Positions 1 through 6,686 of a DNA stretch of 7,828 nucleotides are shown here, one piece after another. How positions within the stretch are numbered: position 1 is the stretch's first letter; each line of letters opens with the position of its first letter. This stretch comes from Magnetovibrio sp. (GTDB lineage: Bacteria; Pseudomonadota; Alphaproteobacteria; Rhodospirillales; Magnetovibrionaceae), in NCBI GenBank assembly GCA_016763895.1, contig JAESSV010000216.1, forward strand, positions 1 through 7,828, written 5' to 3'. The notes under the pieces are model-generated. The model searched no databases and was not told the origin of the DNA. It was given only the letters and a program-made list of their open reading frames with translations. A program made the translations under genes and the position numbers.

Positions 1-2865
1 CAACAAAATGGCATTGTTGACCACGATTCCGACCAAAATTATGAAGCCCAATAGGGTCAACATGTCGAGGGGTTGATGAACAAAAAGGTTCAAAACGGCA
101 AGTCCTCCGACACCGCCGGCGGTTGCCAACGGAACCGACAACACAATGATCAACGGATAAAGAAAGCTTTCAAACAAAATGGCCATCACCAAATAAACGA
201 TGATGATCGCGATTGAGATGTCGAAAACCATGGCGTTCCAAGCCTCGGAAAGTTTGTCGGCGGTGCCGGCCAAACGCATGCTCATGCCTTTGGGTAAGCC
301 TTCTTTTTGAAAAACATCAATGACTTGGGTTTGCAACATTTGTATGGCGTCTTCTAATGGCAGATCCAAAGACGGTCGGATTTGCAAGGTGACGGTGCGT
401 TCACGGGCCAGGTGACGAATTTCCGTGGGCCCGGACGTCACGCGAATTTCAGACAAGGCCCCGATGCTAAGAATGTCACCTTTGCGGGTCGAAATGGGCA
501 AGTTGTTGATGCCTTGGGTTTGTGTGATGTTGTTGTTGGGGCCTTTCAAGGTCAGGTCCATGCGCCGACCATCCACGGTAATTTCAGCCACGCGCAAGCC
601 ATCGTTAAACGCATCGACGGTCTGGCTGAATTCTTGGGCGGTTATGGCGTTGTCGGCCAAGCGGGCGGGATCGGGGAAAATACGCAGTTCCGGAGCCCCC
701 AATTCCAAACCCGGTATTGGCCTTAACTGGTGACCGTCTTTGCGCGGCAATATTTTCGAAACAAGACCGGTGGCGCGCAAAGCCACGTGCAGGACGGTTT
801 CTAATTGAGGACCTGAAATATCCAAATTGATGGATCGCCCCCCGCCGACGGCGCGTCCGAACAAAGAGGGCTGAGTGATAAAGCCAAAGGTTCCGGGTTC
901 GCTGAAAATGGGTTTGCGCAAAACAGGAATAAGTTCCGAGGCGCGCGCGGGTTCAATGCTGCTGGCCCCTATAAAGCTTCCGGAATTGTGGGCAACAAAA
1001 AAGAAATTATCAATTTTAGGCGGTTCACCCGGCTTGGATTCAGGACCGGTTTGGGACGCCCATAAATGACGCACGGCATTTTCGACGCGTTCAGCAATTT
1101 TGGTTGTGGTGGCTAAATTATACCCAGGTGGAGGCAGAATGCGGCCAAAGATCAGGTTGCGGTTGCCTTCGGGCAGGTATTCAAGTTTGGGTAAAAATAA
1201 AACCGTTGCAAGTGCCATCGTGCCACACAAAATCGTGACCACGCCGAGGGCGCGTTTTTTGTTGTGAATAACGGATTGGGTGAACCTTAAAACCCGGTTG
1301 GTAAAGGCCAGGGCGAATGTATCCACAAAAGCCAACGTTGGCACCTTGGTGTATTCGGGTTTTCGCTGAAAAAGAAAATTTGCCAAGGCCGGGATGACCG
1401 TAATGGCGACCACCAAAGACAAGGTGACGGAAATGGAAATCGCCACCGCAATGTCGCGAAACAACTGCCCGATTTCCAAGTCCATGATTAAAATTGGGGT
1501 GAACACCAAAACGGTTGTCAGGGCCGAAACCAATACGGCTCCCCACACTTGTTGGGCGCCTAAAAAAGCCGCCTCTGTTGGGGATTTTCCGGCTTGGCGA
1601 AGCCGGTAAATATTTTCAAGCACGACGATGGCGGCATCCACCACCATGCCCACGGCAAACGCGATGCCCGCCAAGGAAATCACATTTATGGATCGGCCCA
1701 AGGCTGACATGGCGACGAACGATCCAATCACCGATATGGGAATGGCCAAGGAAATAATTAAGGTTGCCGCACCTGAACGCAAAAACAACAAAAGGATCAA
1801 GGCCGCCATGGTGCCGCCGACCAGAATGTTTTGTTGAACCAGTGTGATGGCTGACTTTATATATACGGTTTCGTCATAAATTTGCTTCATCACCAAGCCT
1901 TGATCGGGCAAGGCGGTGGCGTTGAGGTCCCGCACGGCCGCACGGATGCCGACCATGGTGTCCATCACATTGGCGCCGGATTCTCGGATCACATTCAAGG
2001 CCATCCCCGGTTGTCCCAAACGCCGGATCGTCGCGGTGGGTTCTTTAAAGGAAAACGAAACCTCGGCAATATCGCCTACGGTCAGCCGCGACTGTTGCCC
2101 TGTGACGGGGTCCGTTTGGCTCAATAAAACCACGGCTTTGACGTGTTCGGGGGTGGTGAGTTCGCCTTGGGTGCGGACAATATAGCGGCGTTTGCCTTCA
2201 TCGACGGCTCCGGCTGAGGCCGATGAATTGGCGGCCCGAAGCGCTGTGGCAATTTGCGGCACCGTCAAACCAAACTGGGCCAAGCGTTCCGGCGTTATGA
2301 CCACGACCATTTCGCGTTTAACGCCCCCGTACACATTGACGCGCGACACCCCCGGCACGCGTTCGATCATATCTTGAACGGTGTTTTCCACAAAGTCGCC
2401 ATGGTGCGCCATGGGGGTTGTGTTGTCGGGCGTGCGCACCAAGGAAAACCATGCGATGGGTTTGTCGTCGCTGCTGGATGATCGAATAGCAGGCTTATGC
2501 GCTTCGTCGGGGTAATTGCTGATTTGATCCAGGCGGTTCGCCACCAACAACAAAGCTTTGTCCATGTCTTGGTTGATGGAAAATTCTAATGTAATGCGCC
2601 CCCGTCCCGTTTGGGAAGAGCTGGAAATTTGATCCAAACCCTTCAATCCCCGAAAGACATTTTCTTGGCGGTTCACAATTTCGCGTTCAATTTCCGCCGG
2701 TGCTGCTCCGGGCCATGCCGTGGTCACGGTGAGCACCGGCTTGCGCACATCGGGAATCAATTGAATGGGAATCGAATTCAACGCCATAAGGCCAAACATC
2801 ACAATCATCGACACGGCGGCAATGACGGCGATGGGGCGCCTTATGGATTGGCGAATAATATTCAT
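1..2865 (-). CDS. RND efflux transporter permease subunit (AcrB/HAE1-like), C-terminus cut by window edge
   Basis: This is the inner-membrane, proton-driven pump of a tripartite efflux system, and it would work with the adaptor encoded just upstream. Reading back from the ATG at 2865 gives 955 uninterrupted codons to the window edge; family members are about 1,020-1,050 residues, so roughly the last 70-90 are missing. The N-terminus (MNIIRQSIRRPIAVIAAVSM) is TM1. The porter domain has the typical AWPGAAPAEIERE stretch near residue 55. TM4 carries GMVVDAAIVVLENI (D410, A411, E417). The C-terminal half has a second porter domain, then LFESFLYPLII, PLDMLTLLGF and VGIVVNNAILL at the edge. The substrate cannot be told. 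The ATG overlaps the adaptor's TGA (ATGA, 2862-2865) with no clear ribosome site of its own, suggesting translational coupling. The relay residues differ from AcrB: the second Asp of the DD pair is Ala, and the Lys940 position is Asn. Family identity is secure; the subfamily is not. Confidence 0.96.
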   Translation of the reverse strand, partial: MNIIRQSIRRPIAVIAAVSMIVMFGLMALNSIPIQLIPDVRKPVLTVTTAWPGAAPAEIEREIVNRQENVFRGLKGLDQISSSSQTGRGRITLEFSINQDMDKALLLVANRLDQISNYPDEAHKPAIRSSSSDDKPIAWFSLVRTPDNTTPMAHHGDFVENTVQDMIERVPGVSRVNVYGGVKREMVVVITPERLAQFGLTVPQIATALRAANSSASAGAVDEGKRRYIVRTQGELTTPEHVKAVVLLSQTDPVTGQQSRLTVGDIAEVSFSFKEPTATIRRLGQPGMALNVIRESGANVMDTMVGIRAAVRDLNATALPDQGLVMKQIYDETVYIKSAITLVQQNILVGGTMAALILLLFLRSGAATLIISLAIPISVIGSFVAMSALGRSINVISLAGIAFAVGMVVDAAIVVLENIYRLRQAGKSPTEAAFLGAQQVWGAVLVSALTTVLVFTPILIMDLEIGQLFRDIAVAISISVTLSLVVAITVIPALANFLFQRKPEYTKVPTLAFVDTFALAFTNRVLRFTQSVIHNKKRALGVVTILCGTMALATVLFLPKLEYLPEGNRNLIFGRILPPPGYNLATTTKIAERVENAVRHLWASQTGPESKPGEPPKIDNFFFVAHNSGSFIGASSIEPARASELIPVLRKPIFSEPGTFGFITQPSLFGRAVGGGRSINLDISGPQLETVLHVALRATGLVSKILPRKDGHQLRPIPGLELGAPELRIFPDPARLADNAITAQEFSQTVDAFNDGLRVAEITVDGRRMDLTLKGPNNNITQTQGINNLPISTRKGDILSIGALSEIRVTSGPTEIRHLARERTVTLQIRPSLDLPLEDAIQMLQTQVIDVFQKEGLPKGMSMRLAGTADKLSEAWNAMVFDISIAIIIVYLVMAILFESFLYPLIIVLSVPLATAGGVGGLAVLNLFVHQPLDMLTLLGFIILVGIVVNNAILL

Positions 2866-4070
2866 GGAACGGTCGCGTTGGATGTTGGGGCGATATTGGC
2901 TTTGACCTTTTGCCCCGGACGCAAGCGTTCATTGCCGCGAATGACCACCAAATCTCCGGCGTTGAGGCCATTGATGACGGAAAATCGTCCGCCCACGGCG
3001 TCCCCCAATATGACCGACCGGCGGTGCGCGACACCCTTTTCAACAACATACACCATGTCCCGACCATTGCGATTGAGTATGGCGTCTTTGTGCACGCTCA
3101 ACACATTTCGGGCCGCGCCCATGGGAACAGCCAAGGTCACGCTTTGGTTGGTGGCCAAAGTCGCCATATCGGCGGTGTTAAAGTTTGGTGTGAAACGGAC
3201 CAAACGGGTACGCGTAAGGGCGTTTTCATCGGGCACAATGGCGCGCACTCGGGCTTGAAAGCGTTTCCCGTTCGGCAGTTGAAATTGAATATCGGAGCCG
3301 GGCGCCAGGCCCGCAAGACGGATCGATGGAACTTGGGCTTCCATTTCTAAATTTTGATCGTTGACCAAAGTGACAACGGGTTGGCCCACCTTTAAAAAGG
3401 TTCCGACTTCGGTATGACGGACAGATACCACCCCATTGTACGGCGCCCGAATGGTGGCATTGTTCAGGTCAATCTCCGCCAGTTTTAGATTGGCTTGAGC
3501 TTGCCCAAGGCTGGACTGGGTTTCCATGGCCGCACTTTTTGCTTTGACCAATTCCAGTTTGGCATCTTCGAAACGCGCTTTGCTGAAGGCCGCAGATTTT
3601 CGTAAACGTTCCAAACGCTTGAGGACTTGGCGGCGCAAACGAATGTCGGCCTTGGCGGTCATCAGGGCCGCTTTGGTTTGAGCGACTTCCGCCACCCGCA
3701 GTTCCCGTGCCCAATGCAAACGGTCTTGGGACAGTTCCGCTAAGGTGGTGCCGCGTGCGACGCGATCCCCAATGTGCACGAACATCTTGACCACAACGCC
3801 GTTCATCAAAGCAGAGACCACGCCCGATTGGCGGGCCAACAGGCGTCCGATTATGGGGACTGTTTGGTTGAAGGACGCGGCCCGAACTTCATCCACGTCC
3901 ACCAAAGTTTTTTTCGCGCCGTTGTCTTTAGGCTGTTGCGCCAATGTGGGTGAGGCGGCCATCAATAAGGCCCCGACCAGCAAAAAAAGACCAAAGCTTG
4001 ACCATCGACCAAAGCTTGACCAACGACCTGAGCTTGACCAACGACCTGAGCTTAACCACCAAAACGTCAT
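2862..4070 (-). CDS. RND efflux periplasmic adaptor subunit (HlyD/AcrA-type membrane fusion protein)
   Basis: This exported adaptor would link the RND pump to an outer-membrane channel. I chose the ATG at 4070 (402 residues) because AGGGAG lies 10 nt upstream (4081-4086 complement). The frame stays open to a TTG at 4139, but that extension is only a translated 15-bp repeat. Order along the protein: a 27-residue n-region built of WSSSGR-like repeats, a hydrophobic signal segment (LFLLVGALLMAASPTLA, about 28-44), the first barrel-sandwich half (GVVVKMFVHIGDRVARG, about 91-107), a charged alpha-helical hairpin (about 118-205), and the second half beginning RAPYNGVVS (about 208). Beta-barrel and membrane-proximal domains follow (LRPGQKV near the end). 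No lipobox Cys is seen, so it is probably a soluble or signal-anchored adaptor. Its stop overlaps the permease start, so the pair is one operon. The long repeat-built n-region is odd, and the true start could be debated. Confidence 0.95.
   Translation of the reverse strand: MTFWWLSSGRWSSSGRWSSFGRWSSFGLFLLVGALLMAASPTLAQQPKDNGAKKTLVDVDEVRAASFNQTVPIIGRLLARQSGVVSALMNGVVVKMFVHIGDRVARGTTLAELSQDRLHWARELRVAEVAQTKAALMTAKADIRLRRQVLKRLERLRKSAAFSKARFEDAKLELVKAKSAAMETQSSLGQAQANLKLAEIDLNNATIRAPYNGVVSVRHTEVGTFLKVGQPVVTLVNDQNLEMEAQVPSIRLAGLAPGSDIQFQLPNGKRFQARVRAIVPDENALTRTRLVRFTPNFNTADMATLATNQSVTLAVPMGAARNVLSVHKDAILNRNGRDMVYVVEKGVAHRRSVILGDAVGGRFSVINGLNAGDLVVIRGNERLRPGQKVKANIAPTSNATVP
3989..4060 (-). repeat. 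Four tandem 18-bp repeats inside the adaptor signal peptide
   Basis: Four adjacent 18-bp units (3989-4006, 4007-4024, 4025-4042, 4043-4060) share the plus-strand pattern gaccWRAGCTTgaccaNc. The two middle units differ from each other at only two positions. Eighteen bases is six codons, so the array stays in frame and encodes successive WSSSGR/WSSFGR units just before the hydrophobic core of the signal peptide. An A7 run (3982-3988) abuts the array. Replication slippage is the likely origin, and copy number may vary between strains. Confidence 0.9.
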
Positions 4071-4086
4071 TAGGTTGAGTCTCCCT

Positions 4087-4129
4087 GAACGCATAATACA
4101 AGAACGCATAATACAAGAATGCATAATAA
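4087..4129 (-). repeat. 15-bp tandem repeat (about 2.6 copies) in the adaptor leader
   Basis: Two full units, 4091-4105 and 4106-4120 (gcataatacaagaac and gcataatacaagaat), are followed by a partial third (gcataataa, 4121-4129). They are preceded by a matching gaac at 4087-4090. On the adaptor's coding strand each unit contains TATTATG, so the array supplies repeated sigma70 -10-like hexamers and repeated ATG triplets. It lies between the adaptor start and the upstream gene, so it is most likely untranslated leader or promoter DNA. Confidence 0.85.
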
Positions 4130-4150
4130 TGGGGCACAAGCGAAGGACAA
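4123..4150 (-). promoter_or_regulatory. Candidate promoter of the adaptor-permease operon
   Basis: On the minus strand TTGTCC (complement of 4145-4150, four of six matches to TTGACA) is followed after 16 nt by TATTAT (complement of 4123-4128, five of six matches to TATAAT). The -10 hexamer is part of the 15-bp repeat, so alternative -10 copies recur at 4108-4113 and 4093-4098. The match is modest, and the operon could instead be read from the upstream gene. Confidence 0.35.
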
Positions 4151-4170
4151 AGACCGCGCGAGGCCGTCTT
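4149..4170 (-). terminator. Weak hairpin after the 4179-5138 gene, possible terminator
   Basis: Nine bases past the stop codon at 4179 the minus strand reads AAGAC, a short GC-rich stretch, GTCTT, then TTGTCC. The stem has five outer pairs, a G-G mismatch and two inner GC pairs. The T-run is only three bases and then breaks. It could attenuate read-through into the efflux operon, but it is a poor intrinsic terminator. Confidence 0.25.
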
Positions 4171-4178
4171 AAATAATC

Positions 4179-5138
4179 TTACTCTGGATTAGAAAATTTG
4201 CAAAACGGGCGTTGGCTTGCGGCTTTAAAGCCAGACGTGCCATATCGGGCCAAGGCGGCACGATCCACATATTCGTTGCCGAACATGCCATTGAGCAAGT
4301 CGCGTATTTCTCTTTCGGCTGTGCTGATTTCATCAATCCGTGCGGTGCGGTCTTGGGGCAAGGCATTGCTGAAGGCAACCATAATGCGATCCGACATGCT
4401 GGGCACGCGCGCACAAACCGAAGCAGCCGTTTCCGTGTCTTGAACATACAATATCACCGAAAAGAACGCCGGTTTAAAGCGTGCGTTAGTTGATATCAAT
4501 GGCCATTTTATGACCTTTAAGAGAACGGCAACATTGGCCGGCTTTGGGGGGGCTTCTGGCGTCCCCATTATATTTGCGGACTCTGTTGGCACGCTGTCAT
4601 AGGATCGTTTGTATGTGCTTTTGGTCTGGCCGAACTTTGCGGCGTGGATGCTGGAACCGCCGTCGTTGGTGCCCATCATCAAATAGAATGCCCCAGCAAT
4701 AATAGCGATGATCAGCCCAACCAAGGGCAACAGAATTTTGAGTTGGAACACTCCGCTGGTGTTCCAAAACAGGCCGCTGCGGCGGTCAATGGCGGCTCCG
4801 GCGGCCTTGCGGTCGACAAAATCGCGCGCCAATTTGATGCGTTCGTTTTTGACTTCCCGCAAAAGCACGGAGACGTCTTCGTGAATGCCAGACAAGTTGT
4901 CTGCATGATTGGTTAAGATGGTTTTTAAGCGATGAATATTTTGTTGGTACAGATCAAGGTCATTGCGGCGTGAAAAAAGTTTTTTAAGGATGACCGTTGT
5001 TGTTTTTTCAATCGCGTCCTTCGTATGGGCTCTTTTTATCAGGGAAATAAAGCCGATGCTTGGATCTTCAAATACGACTTCCCAATCTGTTGTGCCGTCA
5101 GGTGTCTTTGGCCACGTTGCTTTGGGGTGGTCTGCCAT
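4179..5138 (-). CDS. Hypothetical single-span membrane protein with cytoplasmic coiled coil and FliL-like periplasmic region
   Basis: I do not recognise this 319-residue protein as a named gene. It starts with a conserved-looking segment (WEVVFEDPSIGFISLI, 19-34). A charged, heptad-like helical region follows (about 41-112, ending near KNERIKLARDFVDRK). One strong membrane helix comes next (ILLPLVGLIIAIIAGAFYLM, about 135-154). A Ser/Thr/Pro-rich linker (157-202) leads to a C-terminal domain (about 203-298). There is no signal peptide, so the N-terminal half is probably cytoplasmic and the C-terminal half periplasmic. The C-terminal pattern (FFSVILYVQDTETAASV, then RVPSMSDRIMVAFSNAL, then a helix with EREIRDLLNGMFG) resembles the fold order of FliL: a strand, an anti-parallel helix with Pro, and an Asp-Arg/Lys helix. 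That is inference from pattern only. It lies on the same strand as the efflux pair, 108 bp upstream of the adaptor ATG. Codon use is like its neighbours, so it is a real gene of unknown role. Confidence 0.88.
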   Translation of the reverse strand: MADHPKATWPKTPDGTTDWEVVFEDPSIGFISLIKRAHTKDAIEKTTTVILKKLFSRRNDLDLYQQNIHRLKTILTNHADNLSGIHEDVSVLLREVKNERIKLARDFVDRKAAGAAIDRRSGLFWNTSGVFQLKILLPLVGLIIAIIAGAFYLMMGTNDGGSSIHAAKFGQTKSTYKRSYDSVPTESANIMGTPEAPPKPANVAVLLKVIKWPLISTNARFKPAFFSVILYVQDTETAASVCARVPSMSDRIMVAFSNALPQDRTARIDEISTAEREIRDLLNGMFGNEYVDRAALARYGTSGFKAASQRPFCKFSNPE

Positions 5139-5161
5139 GATGTTTGAGCTTACATATCTGA

Positions 5162-5191
5162 TTGAGAATCATACGATAAGAGAAATATTAT
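5162..5191 (+). promoter_or_regulatory. Candidate sigma70-like promoter for phoR
   Basis: TTGAGA (5162-5167, five of six matches to the -35 consensus) and TATTAT (5186-5191, five of six to the -10 consensus) are separated by 18 nt in the AT-rich divergent intergenic region. A start near 5198 would give a leader of about 85 nt to the ATG at 5283. No convincing Pho box is visible here, so basal expression of the sensor is likely. AT-rich DNA makes chance matches common. Confidence 0.45.
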
Positions 5192-5220
5192 GGCATTCTA
5201 AACGATAATAATAAACATAA

Positions 5221-5234
5221 GTGTTGATAAACAC
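5221..5234 (+). repeat. Small inverted repeat in the phoR leader
   Basis: GTGTT-GATA-AACAC is a perfect 5-bp inverted repeat with a 4-nt centre. It lies in the intergenic region directly before an in-frame GTG (5235) that could be an alternative phoR start. It could be a small operator or a weak RNA hairpin; with only five pairs, chance is quite possible. Confidence 0.3.
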
Positions 5235-5282
5235 GTGGAAATCAAGATTTATAGACTTACGAATTTATGTTGGATTTTTAAT

Positions 5283-6548
5283 ATGCTCTCTTTTCGCGCG
5301 TCTAACTTTACGTTTTCACCTTTGCTGTCTTTGGTGCCGGGCCTTATGTTGTTGGGGGTCTTTAGCATTGACGGCAAGGTTTCTGGCGTTGAAGCCTTTT
5401 TGTGCGCGCTTGTGGTTGTTGCCGGCGGTGTTTGGGCGGGCCTGAAATCGGCGCGCACCTTGCCGGGAACCCTGGGCGGCGCTTTGGATACGACCAAGGT
5501 CGACACAGCCCTGGCTTCGGCAATTTTAGACGCGCTTCCGGATCCGGTCTTGTTATTGGATCGGCGCCGACAAGTTTTGGCGTCTAATCGGGCGGCGGAC
5601 ACTTTATTGGGGGATGGCATCCATGGCCGCGATGTTTGCTTGATTTTGCGCCACCCAGACGCTCAACAAGCCGTGAACGAAGCCTTAAAAGGATTAATGA
5701 CGGCCAAAGGCATCGAAATATTTTTCGATAGCCCCGTGCGTCAAGCCTATCAGTTGCAGGTGATGGAAATTCCAAAGCAAGCTTCTGCATCGGTGCGGGC
5801 TGTTTTGGCCTTGCATGATTTAACCACCCTTAAACACGCTGAAGATATGCGGGCAGATTTTGTCGCAAATGTTAGCCATGAACTCAGGTCGCCCTTGTCC
5901 GCGTTGACGGGATTTATCGAAACGTTGCAAACCACGGCCAAAGACGATGTCGAAGCGCAAGCCCGTTTTTTGAAAATCATGGCTGGCGAGACACATCGCA
6001 TGACGCGGCTAATCCGTGATTTGTTATCGTTGTCACGGATCGAAGTTAATGAACATATTCGCCCCACCGGGCGGGTCTGTATCGCCGATATTATTTCTAC
6101 GGTTGCTCAATCGCTTGAGCTCAAGGCGGCTGAAAAAGGCGTAACCATTGAAACACATGTGCCCGAATCCTTGTCCTTTGTTACGGGCGATGGGGATGAA
6201 TTGCATCAAGTGATACAGAACCTGGTCGACAACGCCGTGGCTTATGGTGCATCCAATACGTCCGTGATCGTGAAGGTCGAGAGTTTGGAAAACTTTTCCG
6301 ACAGCAAAGCCGCGGGTGTGAATATTTCCGTGGAAAATTGTGGCGACGGAATCCGCGAAGAACATGTGTTGCGCTTGACCGAACGTTTTTATCGCACCGA
6401 CAAGGGGCGGTCGCGCGATATGGGCGGGACCGGGCTTGGTTTGGCCATTGTGAAACACATCGTGAATCATCACCGGGGCCGCTTGATCATCAACAGCACC
6501 TTGGGAAAGGGCAGTACTTTTTCTGTTCAATTGCCGACGCAAGATTAA
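5283..6548 (+). CDS. phoR: PhoR-type phosphate regulon sensor histidine kinase
   Basis: This inner-membrane kinase would sense phosphate status with the PstSCAB transporter and phosphorylate PhoB. I chose the ATG at 5283 (421 residues). A GTG at 5235 would add 16 residues, and neither start has a strong ribosome site. Two hydrophobic segments (about 14-28 and 38-54) are separated by a very short loop, as in PhoR proteins that lack a periplasmic sensor domain. A PAS-like region follows (about 79-179, ILDALPDPVLLLDRRRQVLASN). The dimerisation domain has FVANVSHELRSPLSALTGF with phospho-acceptor His199. The ATPase domain shows the N box (LVDNAVAYG, N317), a G1 box reading VENCGDGI (N352 where Asp is usual), LTERFYRTDKGRSRDMGG and the G2 box GTGLGLAIVKH (about 383). 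These C-terminal motifs are strongly PhoR-like. pstS follows 138 bp downstream on the same strand, which supports the assignment. Confidence 0.93.
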   Translation: MLSFRASNFTFSPLLSLVPGLMLLGVFSIDGKVSGVEAFLCALVVVAGGVWAGLKSARTLPGTLGGALDTTKVDTALASAILDALPDPVLLLDRRRQVLASNRAADTLLGDGIHGRDVCLILRHPDAQQAVNEALKGLMTAKGIEIFFDSPVRQAYQLQVMEIPKQASASVRAVLALHDLTTLKHAEDMRADFVANVSHELRSPLSALTGFIETLQTTAKDDVEAQARFLKIMAGETHRMTRLIRDLLSLSRIEVNEHIRPTGRVCIADIISTVAQSLELKAAEKGVTIETHVPESLSFVTGDGDELHQVIQNLVDNAVAYGASNTSVIVKVESLENFSDSKAAGVNISVENCGDGIREEHVLRLTERFYRTDKGRSRDMGGTGLGLAIVKHIVNHHRGRLIINSTLGKGSTFSVQLPTQD

Positions 6549-6574
6549 TATCCCCTTTACAATCAAGCTTATGA

Positions 6575-6584
6575 GTGACGTCAC
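6575..6584. repeat. Perfect 10-bp palindrome GTGACGTCAC
   Basis: The sequence reads identically on both strands and overlaps the most upstream Pho half-site. The same GTGAC and GTCAC arms recur further apart at 6640-6654. It may be an independent operator or simply a by-product of the half-site sequence. Confidence 0.4.
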
Positions 6585-6617
6585 ATAAGTGTAACATTTC
6601 TTTCATAAAACAGTCTC
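6578..6617 (+). promoter_or_regulatory. Tandem Pho boxes (PhoB binding array) upstream of pstS
   Basis: PhoB binds direct repeats of CTGTCAT-like heptamers spaced 11 bp apart. Here four heptamers start at 6578 (acgtcac), 6589 (gtgtaac), 6600 (ctttcat) and 6611 (cagtctc), exactly 11 bp apart, forming two adjoining boxes. The promoter-proximal box (6600-6617) matches 14 of 18 positions of the E. coli Pho box consensus CTGTCATAAATCTGTCAC by hand count. Ten bases further, TAGTTT (6628-6633) is a weak -10 candidate at the spacing usual for PhoB-activated promoters, which lack a good -35. Together with its place before pstS this is strong evidence for phosphate-starvation control. Confidence 0.8.
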
Positions 6618-6639
6618 CGAACAAGCCTAGTTTTGCGCA

Positions 6640-6654
6640 GTGACATGTTGTCAC
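6640..6654. repeat. Inverted repeat GTGACA-TGT-TGTCAC in the pstS leader
   Basis: A perfect 6-bp inverted repeat with a 3-nt centre lies between the Pho boxes and the pstS ribosome site (6673-6677). If the start of transcription is near 6640 it would lie at or just after it. It could then be an operator near the transcription start or a small 5' hairpin. Its right arm also resembles a Pho half-site, but out of the 11-bp phase of the array. Confidence 0.45.
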
Positions 6655-6686
6655 GACCTGTTTTTAACCTAGAGGAGTTACACTCG

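Noticed and set aside
2611..3258. 215-codon plus-strand open frame over the adaptor-permease junction
   Set aside because: It is antisense to two well-supported genes, has no recognisable domain and arises from the codon bias of the opposite strand.
3989..4060. CRISPR-like array
   Set aside because: The repeats are directly adjacent with no spacers and encode an in-frame signal-peptide segment.
4071..4139. TTG start at 4139 extending the adaptor by 23 residues
   Set aside because: The extension only translates the 15-bp repeats (M-R-S-C-I units), starts with TTG and lacks a ribosome site. The ATG at 4070 has AGGGAG at 10 nt.
4179..5138. Outer-membrane channel (TolC-like) for the efflux operon
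   Set aside because: The protein has no signal peptide, is only 319 residues and has a central inner-membrane helix, unlike TolC family proteins.
5235..5282. GTG start at 5235 for PhoR
   Set aside because: Less likely than the ATG at 5283 because no ribosome site precedes it and the extra 16 residues show no domain character; kept as an alternative.
6033..6584. 183-codon minus-strand open frame opposite phoR
   Set aside because: It mirrors the conserved kinase core of phoR in the opposite strand and shows no protein-like domain.
6633..6686. TTG start at 6633 extending PstS by 18 residues
   Set aside because: It overlaps the promoter and leader region. The ATG at 6687 has a good ribosome site and directly begins a normal signal peptide.
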